Of a stretch of DNA of 64,000 nt, positions 33,691-44,880 are shown one piece after another; the first letter of the stretch is position 1; every line of letters begins with the position of its first letter. The stretch is taken from the NCBI RefSeq assembly GCF_963678975.1, contig NC_089278.1, positions 7,529,479 through 7,593,478 on the forward strand. Direction: 5' to 3'. Below the pieces are notes generated by a model. It saw only the letters and a list, made by a program, of their open reading frames with translations, did not search any database and was not told the DNA's origin. A program made the position numbers and the translations under genes. Source of the stretch: Dysidea avara (taxonomy: Eukaryota; Porifera; Demospongiae; Dictyoceratida; Dysideidae).

Positions 33691-34059
33691 CTCTTACACA
33701 GCTCGAGGGCCGTTAGGCCCAAGAGCGTGGGTGTACATATCAGGCAATCACGAGGGCACGTGATACAACTGATATGTACCATGTAGGCCAATAGCCTACT
33801 GTGGTGGGCGACTAACCACCCAAGCCAATACGAGGCAACCCGCTGGATTTATTATATAGAGAGTCTTGTAAAATTCGATTATGGGTCAGCAGCAAGTAAC
33901 GTTGCAGTTATGTTTGTTAACATAAACGGGAAAATCCTATGAATATCACGGAAACACTCAATTTTGCGATTTAACAAGTGTTTCAAAGTTGCTACATTGT
34001 TTAACCACTGAAAAGTGGGCGTGGTACGTAATCAAACACGCGGACACGCGATTGTAAAT

Positions 34060-35000
34060 TAACTTTTTATTTATTTATTTTTATTTATTTATTTTTTTTA
34101 AATAATACAGTTACAATACAAATTACTCTACAACTAAACTACAAACACAATTAATTACAACAGGGGTTTGGGAAAAGGAAAATCAAAGTCCTCACACTGC
34201 AAAGCCCAGTACCGTAAAATCATACAGGCAATGTTCGTCCATAAAGAAACTGAAAGTTGTTGTAACAAATGTTTACGAGCCTGTTTGGTTGATGCACCAC
34301 TTCTGGCTGTGGTGCGTTCAGCGATGGTACGAAGGGTTTGAAGCGCAAATGGTGACCAAAAACTAAAAGTTTCTACAACAAGTGGGACAAAGTCACACCC
34401 CGCCTCCTCTACAGCATCTTGATGTCTCTGGTCCTTGGCTAACTCACCAGCTGCAGCAGCTACCCCAGCACAAGAAGAAAAAGAAATGTGAGAAGGCTGG
34501 GTAGTGCTACAAACAGACACATCAAAATAAGCTGGACGACCATGCTGAAAATCAGGGTGGTACACATCACCTGGGCAAGAATTATCTTCATAAGAAACAC
34601 GTTGTTCCTTCAAAACTCCTGAGTGGCTCTGGGACAAAGCATGACAAACAATGTCAACTAGAGCATCATGGCGACGAATTCTCATAGGACCATGAGAACA
34701 TTCTAGAAGATGGTCACCAAATTGGTCAATGGAAGTAAGACACGCACATAATGGGGAAAGTGGAAATAGAGGGATTCCGAACCACAAACGAAGGCCAACA
34801 ACAAACTCAGGACCAGGAATAGCCAGAGCAAGGGAGACTTGAGGAATAGCTTTGAGCCATCCACTGCTAGTACCAGATGAGTGAGAGAGAGCAGTAAGTC
34901 GAGCATGGTTTCGGATGTTGAAAGAAGCAAATAGTTGGTCATACTGATTTTGATCTAACAGAGCCTGTAAGTCCTGCTGGGTAGCAGAGGGAATAATTAA
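34060..35000 (-). pseudogene. RLE-type LINE 3' end (family S copy 1), C-terminal frame intact
   Basis: The minus-strand frame is open from about 34990 to 34155 (about 278 codons): CLTSIDQFGDHLLEC, MRIRRHDALVDIVCHAL, PGDVYHPDFQHGRPAYFDVSV (a PD-(D/E)XK-like endonuclease core) and a conserved tail (LLQQLSVSLWTNIA). An AT-rich tail at 34067-34100 marks the 3' end. The RT domain is missing. Related copies lie at 44.9-46.1 and 46.8-47.4 kb, and its 3' UTR recurs at 54003-54042. Confidence 0.75.
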
Positions 35001-35387
35001 CTATAACACTAGTTCTAAATTAACTATAACATTAAATTAACTATAACACTAGTTCTCACCTTAAACTTCCGTTTGTCAACTCATAGGGTGGTAAGGGTGT
35101 CGAATCGTCTTCGTATGAGTGCTGTAGAATGAAAAATCGGGTTCATGGTTTTCATCACGTGAGTAATAATAAACTCCCACAATTGAATACTGCCAGGATT
35201 CTTATAAAAACAAACAACGTTACCTCATAAGATATCAAGGCCATGGTTTAACTTAAATGTACCATGGCCAGCCAGGGTTTATAAGATATGTACCCTGGAA
35301 TTTGCCTTTGAAGTTAGGTGGTTTCATGGTACATATACAGGCAAAGCACAAGTGCCCCTGGTATAACTGACATCACCTAATTGGCAG

Positions 35388-35710
35388 TCGTTATACCTTT
35401 CTCTTATATAAGGAACCAAGTAAGCTGTGATTGTGGGATTGAATTTTTCCAAACAAACTGTGATTGTGGGATTCAATTTTAATACATCAAATAGTAGTTT
35501 GATTTTACTTTTGCTAATATAGTAATTTTTAAGAAACTAGTGTTAATTAATTATGTTTCTTTAATTACTATATTTACAAAAGTAAAAAACAACTACTGTT
35601 GATGTATTAAAATTGAATCCCACAATCACAGCTTGTTTGGCAAAATTCAATCCCACAATCACAGCTTGCTTGATTCCCTATATAAAAGGAGAGATAACAG
35701 TATAACATCA
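35388..35710. repeat. Palindromic element, about 320 bp
   Basis: Each arm contains two copies of CTGTGATTGTGGGATT(C/G)AATTTT (left 35420-35490; right, inverted, 35605-35675), and the arms are reverse complements out to TTATATAAGG / CCCTATATAA. The loop is near 35550. Non-coding MITE-like element. Confidence 0.75.
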
Positions 35711-35821
35711 AAGAAATGTAATGAATTCTGGATATAGTGTGCACTCCTTTATAATGTCTCAAGTTAATGAGATATATACACTGCCTTAACGAGATACACT
35801 GATACCAGTGCGTATATATAT

Positions 35822-35912
35822 AAGCATAGCCGCGAGTGCTATATGAAAAATAAAGTACGAGGCGTGCGGCCGAGCACTTTATTTTTCATATAGCACGAGC
35901 AAGGCCATGCTT
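35822..35912. repeat. Strong hairpin with 21-bp perfect stem
   Basis: 35836-35856 and 35876-35896 are exact reverse complements around a GC-rich 19-nt loop, with an imperfect extension outward (AAGCATAGCC / GGCCATGCTT). Confidence 0.8.
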
Positions 35913-36739
35913 TAAATGATTTATGGAACTTTCTAGTCGTGTGGCTTCACCATACACTAGGACTTGTAATTAACACGCGTTGCACAAATTATTAGCAGCC
36001 TGAACGTACACAAACTAGTTTAACAAAGTAACTCAGGCGTATTTGACCATAGTTTGGCATGGTACGTAGACATTCATCGCGTATTTTGGTAGGTTTTGCT
36101 CGTAACCCACAATCGATTTTATTGTGAGTCACATGGTGAAATATTTCCGTGATATCTTCAGGACTTGTCCGTTTACATTAACAAACGTAACAGCAACGTT
36201 ACCTTCTCCCACCCATCATCGAAACATTTAGGTATGTCTATAAAAGCAATCCAGTGGTAGAAATCGTATTGGCTGGGGTGATTGATCACTCAGCGCAGCG
36301 AGGCTATCAGCCTTCACCGGCTTGGGTGATTAGTCGTACTGGCGTGAGCCCACAGGCTATTAGCCTGCACTAGAGCACGTGGGCAACTGTGCTTTATTGC
36401 CCACAAAGAGTGCTTTATTTCACCGCAAAGAGTGCTTTATTGCACTCTTTGTGGTCGATGAAGCTGTTGGCCGGCTGAGAGTGTACTTTATGAAATTTAA
36501 AGTACACCTTTTCCTTTGATCTTGCTCATGCAAAGTTCTATAAATTGTAACTATATGGACGGGTAGCAGTGCGTATATCTCATTAACATTTTGAGCCAGT
36601 GCAATATGTGATATATGTGCACTGGCTTTCCTTTGATCTGAGGTGTGAAAGTGGTACATATATATTTGATCGAAGCAAGATATTTCATTCCATTACAAAT
36701 ATCACAACACATCTTGACCAGCATTAATTAGTTTAGTTC

Positions 36740-36960
36740 CTGTAAAAAGTAATTTATGCAAAACAGCTATGCTGTAAAAAAGGTGAAATTTCAAAACCCC
36801 AGGTGAAAAAAGTTGTGAAATCAAAGGTGGCAGTCAAGAAATAGCAGTGATAATGTTAATGTCAATCAGTTTTAATAATACACCCATGGCTATTATGTTG
36901 CAACTTCCTGGTATTGATATCATTGTATATAGCCATTTCATTATATATAGCTATATGGCT
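36740..36960. repeat. Foldback element, family A copy 5
   Basis: Carries AACAGCTATGCTGTAAAAAA, GGTGAAAAAAGTTGTGAAAT and AAGGTGGCAGTCAAGAAAT, collinear with the left arm of copies 1 and 2. The right arm is degraded. Confidence 0.65.
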
Positions 36961-37690
36961 CAGATGATTTCAACAAATCGCATATTATTATGCTCCAAAT
37001 TTTAAGGCATCACTAATGAATTGTGGTTAAAATTCAGGATGTTTTGCTATAATTTTTTTTCAAGAAGGTAATCTGCAAGGAAAGCTCTTCATCGACAGAA
37101 AAAAAATCGATTTCAAAATTTTACAGATAAAATGCTACTAAGTTTTACAATAATAGAAAACAGCACTAAAACAAGGATTTAATCTACATCTGAGCCATAT
37201 AGTAGTACAATTAGGACACAAGATACTGTGTTGTGCGGCCAAGTACAGCTAGTGCGGATGCACGACAGACAAGTGTGTATTTTACAGCAACCCTGTTCAT
37301 AGTTCAATAAACCCTGTAAGGAAATTAACTAGTTTTGCTGCGGAAACTCCTCAGGGGTAGGGAACCTCCTCTTCCAACTCCTACCGAGCTAAATCTGCCC
37401 AGCCATCACTGAAATATACAGTTCATGGCATCTCTTATATTTCTTCTTAATCTTCTAAAATAAATTTTCTTTTCGCACACTTTAACAATAACTTGTGCAT
37501 GTTTTAGCCAATCTTCAAATTTGGAGGGAAGTAAGAGCATAATGCAGCACATTTACACCCAATTTTTGTACAGATCAAACTAAGAATAATGGAACTATAC
37601 GCGATTTTGAAAATTACAAAAGTGATTTGTTGTTACACCTACAGGGTAATCATCGGTGTTGGGAGCAACTGGCAATTGAAATAGCTGATA
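36960..37690 (+). repeat. Dispersed repeat, family B copy 3
   Basis: Shares TGTGTTGTGCGGCCAAG, TCTGCCCAGCCATCA, TTTCGCACACTTTA and CACCTACAGGGTAA with copy 2, in the same order but with rearranged spacing. No coding frame. Confidence 0.45.
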
Positions 37691-37769
37691 TCTGAAGTGG
37701 CCAAGAATGAATGTTGATATACAACTAATAAAAAGTTTAACATTGAACCTTTATCTTTCAGCTGTACAT

Positions 37770-37940
37770 GTTCTACATTCACTCTTTCTGCATCATAAAT
37801 TGATTTCTTTAATTCAATTGGCTGGTGATTTGGCCACCCTTTTTTTTGCTCTATAACACTGAATATTAAAACAGGCAGCCAAATTACCAGCCAATTTGAT
37901 TTAAAGAAATCAATTTATGATGCAGCAAGAGTGAATGTAG
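37770..37940. repeat. Palindromic MITE-like element, about 170 bp
   Basis: Arms of about 63 bp (37777-37840 and 37876-37940) start TTCTACATTCACTCTT and end AGAGTGAATGTAGAA. They pair almost throughout around a loop of about 40 bp. Confidence 0.75.
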
Positions 37941-38240
37941 AACCCTAACTTACAGTAATGTACACTTACATAACTCATTTGCTTCATAAATCAAGTCCTT
38001 AGAGTAGATGGTGTCACTTGCTTTGGCATTAAAGTTTAAGTCAAATATAATACAGGTACAAAGAGTTTTGAACTCAAATAGAATGCATCAACGATTTACA
38101 AATGTTTAATGCTTCGTACTAAATAATATGATAGCATAATCATAGGTACAATATAAATACCGTTACATATAAATATAAATTACATTCTATACCAGCAAGT
38201 AATAATACAGATTATAGATTAATGTAATATAGATTAATGT

Positions 38241-41200
38241 TCATTTGTCTATAATGTGTAAATACAGTGCAGGCTTTGAGTCACTTTGACGCCTTTCATT
38301 AATCTTTAGCATTAAATTTTCCAGTTGGCGGAAACTAGTTACATGTTCCTTGGGTACTTTTGATACCAGCTTTAGCTGTGAAGTGGTGCTAGATGCACGA
38401 TCAGCTATTCCCTCTCCTTGAGTTTGATGAATATCTACTGCAAGTGTCATGATCTCTAGGGAATCAAGGGCTTGCAAAGCTGTAACAAACTTCAAGACAG
38501 TGAGTGGAATCATTCTCTGATAAGGTGTGATTGTTAATCTTTGCAGCAGTTTACACCCCAACAAGCCATCACATAACATTACACAGTCTTCTGGGTAGAC
38601 TTCACCATTGACGACCAGGGATATGAGGTTTGTTTTAACTTGTAACATACGTGTAAGATCGTTTAACCACTGTTCATCCATTCTAGTAAATAAAAAGTCT
38701 AAATTAGTGATAGAGGTATTCTGTTGTACACCATCGAGCAGTGCTGAAAAATGACTAGCTGATTTAACACAAATTTTCAGTTCTTCCAAGGTTGTGTTTG
38801 ATGCTATGGCAGTTGAAAGAGCTGAACAATTGTTAGGTGGAACTATATGTAGTGACTTAATGGTTGTACTTGTGAGAACTTTACTTAGAGCAATTGAGGA
38901 CTGTTCTCCTAATGACATTGTACATGGCATTATACCAAGTGTGTGAAGGGAGTTGTTTTTAGTGAAGTTATTACAAACTACTTCAATACCATGTTCTCCG
39001 AAATTGTTACTGACATACAACTCTGATAAATTACTCCAATCTGCAGTTATCAGTTCACTAAGGAATGACACTCCATTGTCTGTTATACCATTTACATCCA
39101 AGTTGAGAGAGTTTAGTTTTGAATTCCTTTTCAGTAGAGCATGTACAATACTAGCAACTCCAGTTTTTCCTAAATAATTATGCCGCAAGTCAAGGTTTAG
39201 AAGGGAACTGTTTAATAAATTATCGATAACTTCACTGAGATCTGGTCCAAGTTGGCACCATTTCAATTTCAGAGTAGTTAGTGTACAATTTTTTGCCAAA
39301 GATTCTGTCAAAAGTGTAAGCATTTTGAGATGAAGATTACTATAACTGATGTCTAATGTCTCTAAACTGGATGTGCTTTTTAGTAGTTCACAAATAGCCT
39401 GCATTCCCTTAATCCCAATTCCACACCACCTCAATTCAAGGGTTTGTATAGTATAGTTACCTATTGCAACACTGACAATAGTTTCAACTCCATCATCACT
39501 AAGTTTGTGATTACCTGTACAAACAAGTCTCCCAACAAGACAAGGTGAAGACAACAATTTAGCAACATGATGGGCACCAAATTCAGTTAAGTCGTTATAA
39601 GACACATCCAAGTCAAGGGGTTCTAAATGTTGCAGATTAATTGTATAAGAATCAGACTGGTAAAGTTGTATCAATGCTTCACTGATTGGTTTCAAGCCTT
39701 TATCTCCTATTCCACACCATCCAAGATTTAGTACTTTAATGGAACCAGGTGAACAATTTGTTATAAAACAAGCTAGGGCAGAACAAAACATCAAATCCAG
39801 CTCATAATAAGATAGATCTATAATTCTGTTCATATACCCAATGGTTTGTTCACATAGGTCAGGAACATTAGCTTCATACAAACACAAGAGCAGCTGTACA
39901 ATGTCAGATTTGTGAAGCAGAGAAAATGTATTTGATGAGGGAATCATGGATGTGAATATCTGTCTGGTGTATAGCTTGCTTAGTCCTGCATAAAATTGCC
40001 AAACAACTTGAAATTTGGGATCATCTCGGTGTTTCTCAAATACGTGAACTTGTGATGGCTTAGGCAACCTAAGTATGTGGAAAGCAGTACAAAATTCTTG
40101 TAATGTTAAGTGCATAAAGTGAAAACTTTTTAATGTTCCACATTCAGACAAAGCTGGAGCAATATGTAACAATCCTAATCCATTTATGTTATCTGGAATT
40201 CTGTACACTTTAAGATGGCGACTGCTGAATGTTACCCGACCACTTTGTAACTCTTCAAAAGCCAACTCACAAATACTGTAAAATTGTGTTAGTTCTGTAG
40301 CTGGCAGTTGATCAAACCATTCCAGACTCTCTGTTCCATCTGGTTTTCTTTCACGTAAGTGACGTAAAACAATGTTTAGCACAAGGGTTGAGTACAATTC
40401 AGTTCGTGTTAAAGGGAGCGATTCTTTGATGTGAAAAATGTATGTTATAATTGCTAGGTTTATGGGAATATGAATTAGTCTTTGAACAAATGGATTAGAG
40501 TTGATTATTTGTATCAAGGCATTCGCCTTTGTGCTTCCAGTGACTTCACCACATTGCTCATCTTTACTCAGATCACACAATGTTTTCCCCACATACTCTA
40601 GCACTTGTTCAAACTTGAAACCAATAATTTCTATTCGTCTACTAACCACTTGTCGTCGAAGCTGCTCGGTCGCAACCGGACGTGATGTATAAATGATTAG
40701 TGAATTGGGTAGTTCATTTGCAAGATTTAGAAATATAGACCTCTTCTGTAATTCAAATGGTAGCTCGTCAAAACCTTCAACTATGAGGCACACCCTTGAC
40801 CCTTCATTTTCATGAATTTCTCTTATTAGTTCTTTCTTAAACTCTTCATTTTCAAGTAGAAACAAGTCAGCAACTGTCTCAGCCCTTTGTAATTTACAAC
40901 ACCGTAGTGGCAGTAGCACAACTGCATCATAATCCTGTAGTAATCGTCCATCAACCCAGTCTTTACAAATTTTAACAGATAACATTGTCTTGCCTAGACC
41001 TGGACCAGCTTCAATCAAAATACAGTTACCTTTTTCTTCTCTTTCAAATGTGAAAATATCCTGTAATTCTATTGGCTCTTTTTCATTCAGTACATCATCA
41101 GGGCCATAATGTATAGTGTCTTTGGTGTATTCATCATCAATTTTACTGATTTTAATACGCTGCTGTTTTATCAAGGCTAAGTTGATGTAAACATCTGAAG

Positions 41201-41582
41201 GTCTTGGAGGCCAATGGTCAGCACCAATAACTGGCACCTTTTTATACTGCCTTTTCAGTTTGTCTTGATATCTTTGCATTATTTTAGAAACTACTGGTGA
41301 AACTGGCTGTTTCATAATATCATACAATTCTTCTGCCAGATTGTCCATATTATTGCTTTTGAAGCAATTGTGCAGTGATCTGTATGTAGCATCACTGAGT
41401 TTCTTGTGTTTCCATCTGCAAAGCATGTAGAACTTCTGCGAATCATAAGTTATATAGTCGTGTTTGATTGCTTGGACATCTGCTGCATCTAGCTCCAGGC
41501 CATAAGGGATCATTTCCCAGTTCACTATCTTTTGAGATATTAAGTGTAGGTGATGACAGTCACAGATATCATCAAGATTCAT
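38241..41582 (-). CDS. NOD-like receptor: Death-like, NACHT, leucine-rich repeats (1113 aa)
   Basis: A single long frame from ATG at 41582 to TGA. The open frame continues a few codons upstream, but those follow a pyrimidine-rich CTTTTAG, so an upstream 5' UTR intron is likely and this ATG is preferred. Domains: residues about 1-95, an alpha-helical Death-fold-like region (adaptor recruitment); about 185-350, NACHT NTPase with Walker A GPGLGKT (193-199) and Walker B VCLIVEGFDELP (264-275); a helical region; then from about 640, LRRs of the ribonuclease-inhibitor type (IKVLNLGWCGIGDKGL, LKLKWCQLG, LNLDLRHNYLG). This is the tripartite NLR layout of cytosolic pattern-recognition receptors known in sponges and other animals. 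Ligand unknown. Intact, with a close paralogue 20 kb to the right. Confidence 0.92.
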   Translation of the reverse strand: MNLDDICDCHHLHLISQKIVNWEMIPYGLELDAADVQAIKHDYITYDSQKFYMLCRWKHKKLSDATYRSLHNCFKSNNMDNLAEELYDIMKQPVSPVVSKIMQRYQDKLKRQYKKVPVIGADHWPPRPSDVYINLALIKQQRIKISKIDDEYTKDTIHYGPDDVLNEKEPIELQDIFTFEREEKGNCILIEAGPGLGKTMLSVKICKDWVDGRLLQDYDAVVLLPLRCCKLQRAETVADLFLLENEEFKKELIREIHENEGSRVCLIVEGFDELPFELQKRSIFLNLANELPNSLIIYTSRPVATEQLRRQVVSRRIEIIGFKFEQVLEYVGKTLCDLSKDEQCGEVTGSTKANALIQIINSNPFVQRLIHIPINLAIITYIFHIKESLPLTRTELYSTLVLNIVLRHLRERKPDGTESLEWFDQLPATELTQFYSICELAFEELQSGRVTFSSRHLKVYRIPDNINGLGLLHIAPALSECGTLKSFHFMHLTLQEFCTAFHILRLPKPSQVHVFEKHRDDPKFQVVWQFYAGLSKLYTRQIFTSMIPSSNTFSLLHKSDIVQLLLCLYEANVPDLCEQTIGYMNRIIDLSYYELDLMFCSALACFITNCSPGSIKVLNLGWCGIGDKGLKPISEALIQLYQSDSYTINLQHLEPLDLDVSYNDLTEFGAHHVAKLLSSPCLVGRLVCTGNHKLSDDGVETIVSVAIGNYTIQTLELRWCGIGIKGMQAICELLKSTSSLETLDISYSNLHLKMLTLLTESLAKNCTLTTLKLKWCQLGPDLSEVIDNLLNSSLLNLDLRHNYLGKTGVASIVHALLKRNSKLNSLNLDVNGITDNGVSFLSELITADWSNLSELYVSNNFGEHGIEVVCNNFTKNNSLHTLGIMPCTMSLGEQSSIALSKVLTSTTIKSLHIVPPNNCSALSTAIASNTTLEELKICVKSASHFSALLDGVQQNTSITNLDFLFTRMDEQWLNDLTRMLQVKTNLISLVVNGEVYPEDCVMLCDGLLGCKLLQRLTITPYQRMIPLTVLKFVTALQALDSLEIMTLAVDIHQTQGEGIADRASSTTSQLKLVSKVPKEHVTSFRQLENLMLKINERRQSDSKPALYLHIIDK

Positions 41583-41846
41583 TGTGACAACACTCACTAA
41601 AAGTAAAAGCAGTAGTAAGATTAACAAGTACTATGTATGTACACACATAAGTATATAGGGATTTTGCAATTATGTAGTCCTAAAATCCACCACAAATTTC
41701 CTACAAATATATGTCAGCAGCCTCAACATGAAAGGTCACTAAACATACAGTAAACAGTGTCTCATTTGTATGTGGTAACACCAAAGTTAACTTTTGGTAC
41801 ACCTATGTCACACAGTTGTAAACTTTATTCATGCACAGTTGCACAT

Positions 41847-42174
41847 TATAGTCTGTTCGCGTTCACCTGAGCCCTCGTTTCTGGTTAATAACTCTTGTTA
41901 CATGGGCCAGCTTCCCAAACATTTAGTAGCGCTGTGAAGCCCTTTAAACTCTGGAACTGTTAATCAAAAAGCGCTTTGATACAGGCAAGAACAAGTGAGT
42001 TATGAGGCTTTAAAAATATCCTATACATTTAGTATGGACGATTCAGGAGCGCAAACATGTTTACAACATGAAAACATACTTGTTCCAGTACAATACCATT
42101 GGGAATGAACATATGGTCACCTCTTTGATATTACTATATTTGGTGGGGGCTCAGGTGAACACGTACCGACTATA
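41847..42174. mobile_element. Tc1/mariner-like MITE, 328 bp
   Basis: 28-bp imperfect terminal inverted repeats, TATAGTCTGTTCGCGTTCAC... and ...GTGAACACGTACCGACTATA, with GGGCTCAGGTGAAC perfectly paired inside. The TA at each end is compatible with a TA target duplication. No coding capacity. Confidence 0.65.
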
Positions 42175-42179
42175 GGTAC

Positions 42180-43400
42180 TCTAATAAAGCAGTCAAGATA
42201 CAACTTTCAAAAAGGCTGAGGTACTGACCAGCAAAAACTTTTTAGTGACCTCCAACCCAGCTCACCCAAAAACTTACCATCATACAACTAGTGTGCTTGA
42301 TAATTGAATTGGTGTCAATAGCTTTTGGTGGCACTTACTGACACTGATGTTTGGTATCAATAGCCACTGCATTCTAAAATACATAGCTAATGGGACATAT
42401 CCAAGCATAAATTTTGGAATGTTGCTCAAAAGAACAATAGACAATTTCAAAAGCATAATAATAGGTTCAGGCCTAACACATGAAGTATGATTGACTTTTA
42501 AACTTACAATAGCCATTCCTAATATAATTTTGAACATTCTATTAGGATATTTCAAATGTGCTAACTGTTCTATTAGAGTATCTTGATCATTTTCCCCCCC
42601 TTAACAAGAGGCTATAAATAATTATGATACTTCAATGTGTCACTGCCAGTTGTATTACAATCTGTTTCTTGCAGAATACAGTTCATGTGATCAGTATCCT
42701 ATGCACAAAAATTCTGCCTTTTGTGCTGGCATTATGCTCGATGTTATTTTGCCCACCTATTATACTGGCATAAGCCTACTTGATATGCTTGGCTTATTTC
42801 TTGCAGTGGTATATATAGCACATCACTATATAAAAGCCATACACATCTAAGAGTTTTACAGAAGCTGTTTGGTGGTAACATACAGCCCAGTTAGGGTGTT
42901 GATATAAAAGAGAAGCCGTTCGTTTACATTATAAAAGTCTGTAACTTTATTGAGACACATTAGCCAGTTATATCACCAATGTCATAAGATATCTTCGTTA
43001 CTGACACTTACCTTGACTTTGTCTCTGGTTCATGTCAATAATGTGCTATAATTAAAGTACAATTAAAAATTAGGAATTTTAACTAGAGTAGGAAAAAATG
43101 TAGCACCTCAAGTAGTGTGTAATGTCCAATTACTGTAAAACAATAAGAAGTGAGTATTCCTACTGTGCTGTGCTATATTGTCCCTACTCTAGCTAAGTTT
43201 TGTAAATTCATGACCACAATATATACCACAATTCTAGTTTTAATCATATTCATGAGTGAGGTTGAAAACATCTTCTCACAAACATGGAATACAAACAAGT
43301 TTCCCATCAAACATAACACTTAAAGGGTGATCCTTTGCAGAACAGTTCTTTCAATAGAAACTTCTGGAATTAGATCATCACATTTGGGTTTGAACCACAT
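42180..43400. other. Intergenic, no recognised gene
   Basis: Contains one copy of the recurrent CTGTTCTATTAGAGTATCTTGAT motif group at 42561-42590. No domain or RNA gene seen. Confidence 0.4.
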
Positions 43401-43419
43401 AGACCTTTTTAACTCCATC

Positions 43420-43885
43420 TTAACCCAAAGTAATAATAATTTTAAATCCTAGCTCCATAATATGTTTGTGGACAGTTGAATAATCCCAGCCAGAACATAC
43501 TACAGCAGTATCATCTGCATCTGCAAATTGCAGAAGTATCCCATGTTTGACATGCTGTGATACACCATTCATGTAAACCAAAAAAAACAAAAGGGGTCCA
43601 AGAGCACTACCTTGGGTTATGCCACCTTAACCAGCTTCCAAACAGAAAATTTCCGCAGTGTTTGACATACTGAAAACAATCAATTAGGTAATTATTAAAC
43701 CAAGTGAGCTCCACATTACAGATACCTGGGTGTGCAGTCATTGTAGAAAAATGATATGATCAAGAGAGTCAAATGCTTTTCTTAGATCAAGAAAGGCAAC
43801 ACATGTCACAGCTCTCTTACAGCATTTACTGCAGTGATTAATAGTTGCTCAGTTGATTTCCCTTTGTGATAGGCCCCTTGACTGG
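43420..43885 (-). pseudogene. CR1/Jockey-like LINE RT relic
   Basis: Minus-strand blocks in several frames: KSTEQLL, TCVAFLDLRKAFDSLDH (RT motif A), ITQGSALGPLLFF (motif B region) and LQFADADDTAVVCSG (motif C, disrupted). Many frame breaks; ends truncated. Confidence 0.75.
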
Positions 43886-44880
43886 TACAACAAAAACAGG
43901 CCAAAACATTAATATTGTCAGGTTCATCAACAGGGCCAGATTTGCGAACTGGTTGCATTTGTTCCAATTCAAGGGAATGATTCAAGGACTCAAAGACTTG
44001 TTAAATAAGAAAGTCAAAGGTAATGCAATTTCTGATGCCATTTCTTTCAGAAGACATGCTGAAAATCCACATCAAGTTTTTGGAGCAACAGTTGCTGGTT
44101 GCACTGAGCTAAATCTGAATACACCATCACAGGTACTAGAAGCAGGCTGAATAAAGGTACTCTGGCTCGTGATTAGGTGAGGCATTAATATTTCTGAAAA
44201 ATTCACTGATACCATGATGGTGAACTTTCTCACGACCAATATTATCATTAACACCACTTCATAAGCAAGCGGAAGACCAGGGATCCTTTCTGACATCCTG
44301 TAACAGTTGGTTTAAATATGAAAGCTTTACTTCATGAATAAGAATTTGAATTTATTCTCTAATTCCTCGTAATGGTTGATATCATCTGTGAGTTTACACT
44401 TTGCTGATTTCTTAGTTTTAATTGTCAATAGGAGTGAAGTAGTCATGGTTGACAGTACTCTATACTTTGTATACTTCATGTATATCATTCTACAAGCAGT
44501 CCATTTCCTGGTGGCAGGCAGCATCTCGTCTCAGCTCATCAGATGAACTTCAAGAACACATGTACATTGTATTCCAATATGTTGGTGCAATAACACTGTG
44601 TAACGACGTGTACGCCCGGAGATGGAAACTGTGCTTGACTGATGGCCAATGTGTAGTCATACGTGGCTAGACCTCTGCGCAGGGGCTTATCAATTAGAGA
44701 TTATAAGTGCCCACATTTGAAAAGGTCTGGCTCAGTTTGCATCAGCAAGCCATTCAGCATGGGTGTTGATTCATATCTGCCTTTGTTTGAAGCCCACTAA
44801 ATGATATCAGAAGGCCACTTATGCTGACATGGCCTTCTGCTGATAGCTCTTTTTCTAACTTTCCTCCTGCCATCAAGTGT
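43886..44880. other. No recognised gene
   Basis: A 94-codon plus-strand frame (43866-44150) has no recognised domain. The rest shows no coding signal. Confidence 0.35.

Larger units (their letters stand above)
33695..36380. repeat. Long inverted repeat enclosing an RLE-LINE fragment
   Basis: 33695-33970 is homologous, inverted, to about 36130-36380. Shared blocks include TTTCCGTGATAT, GTTTA(T/C)(G/A)TTAACAAAC, GCAACGTTAC, TCGTATTGGCT and TAGGCTATTGGCC versus AGGCTATTAGCC. The arms are diverged (roughly 65-75% by eye) and 2.1 kb apart. This could be a decayed long-TIR DNA transposon or two inverted copies of one repeat. Confidence 0.5.
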
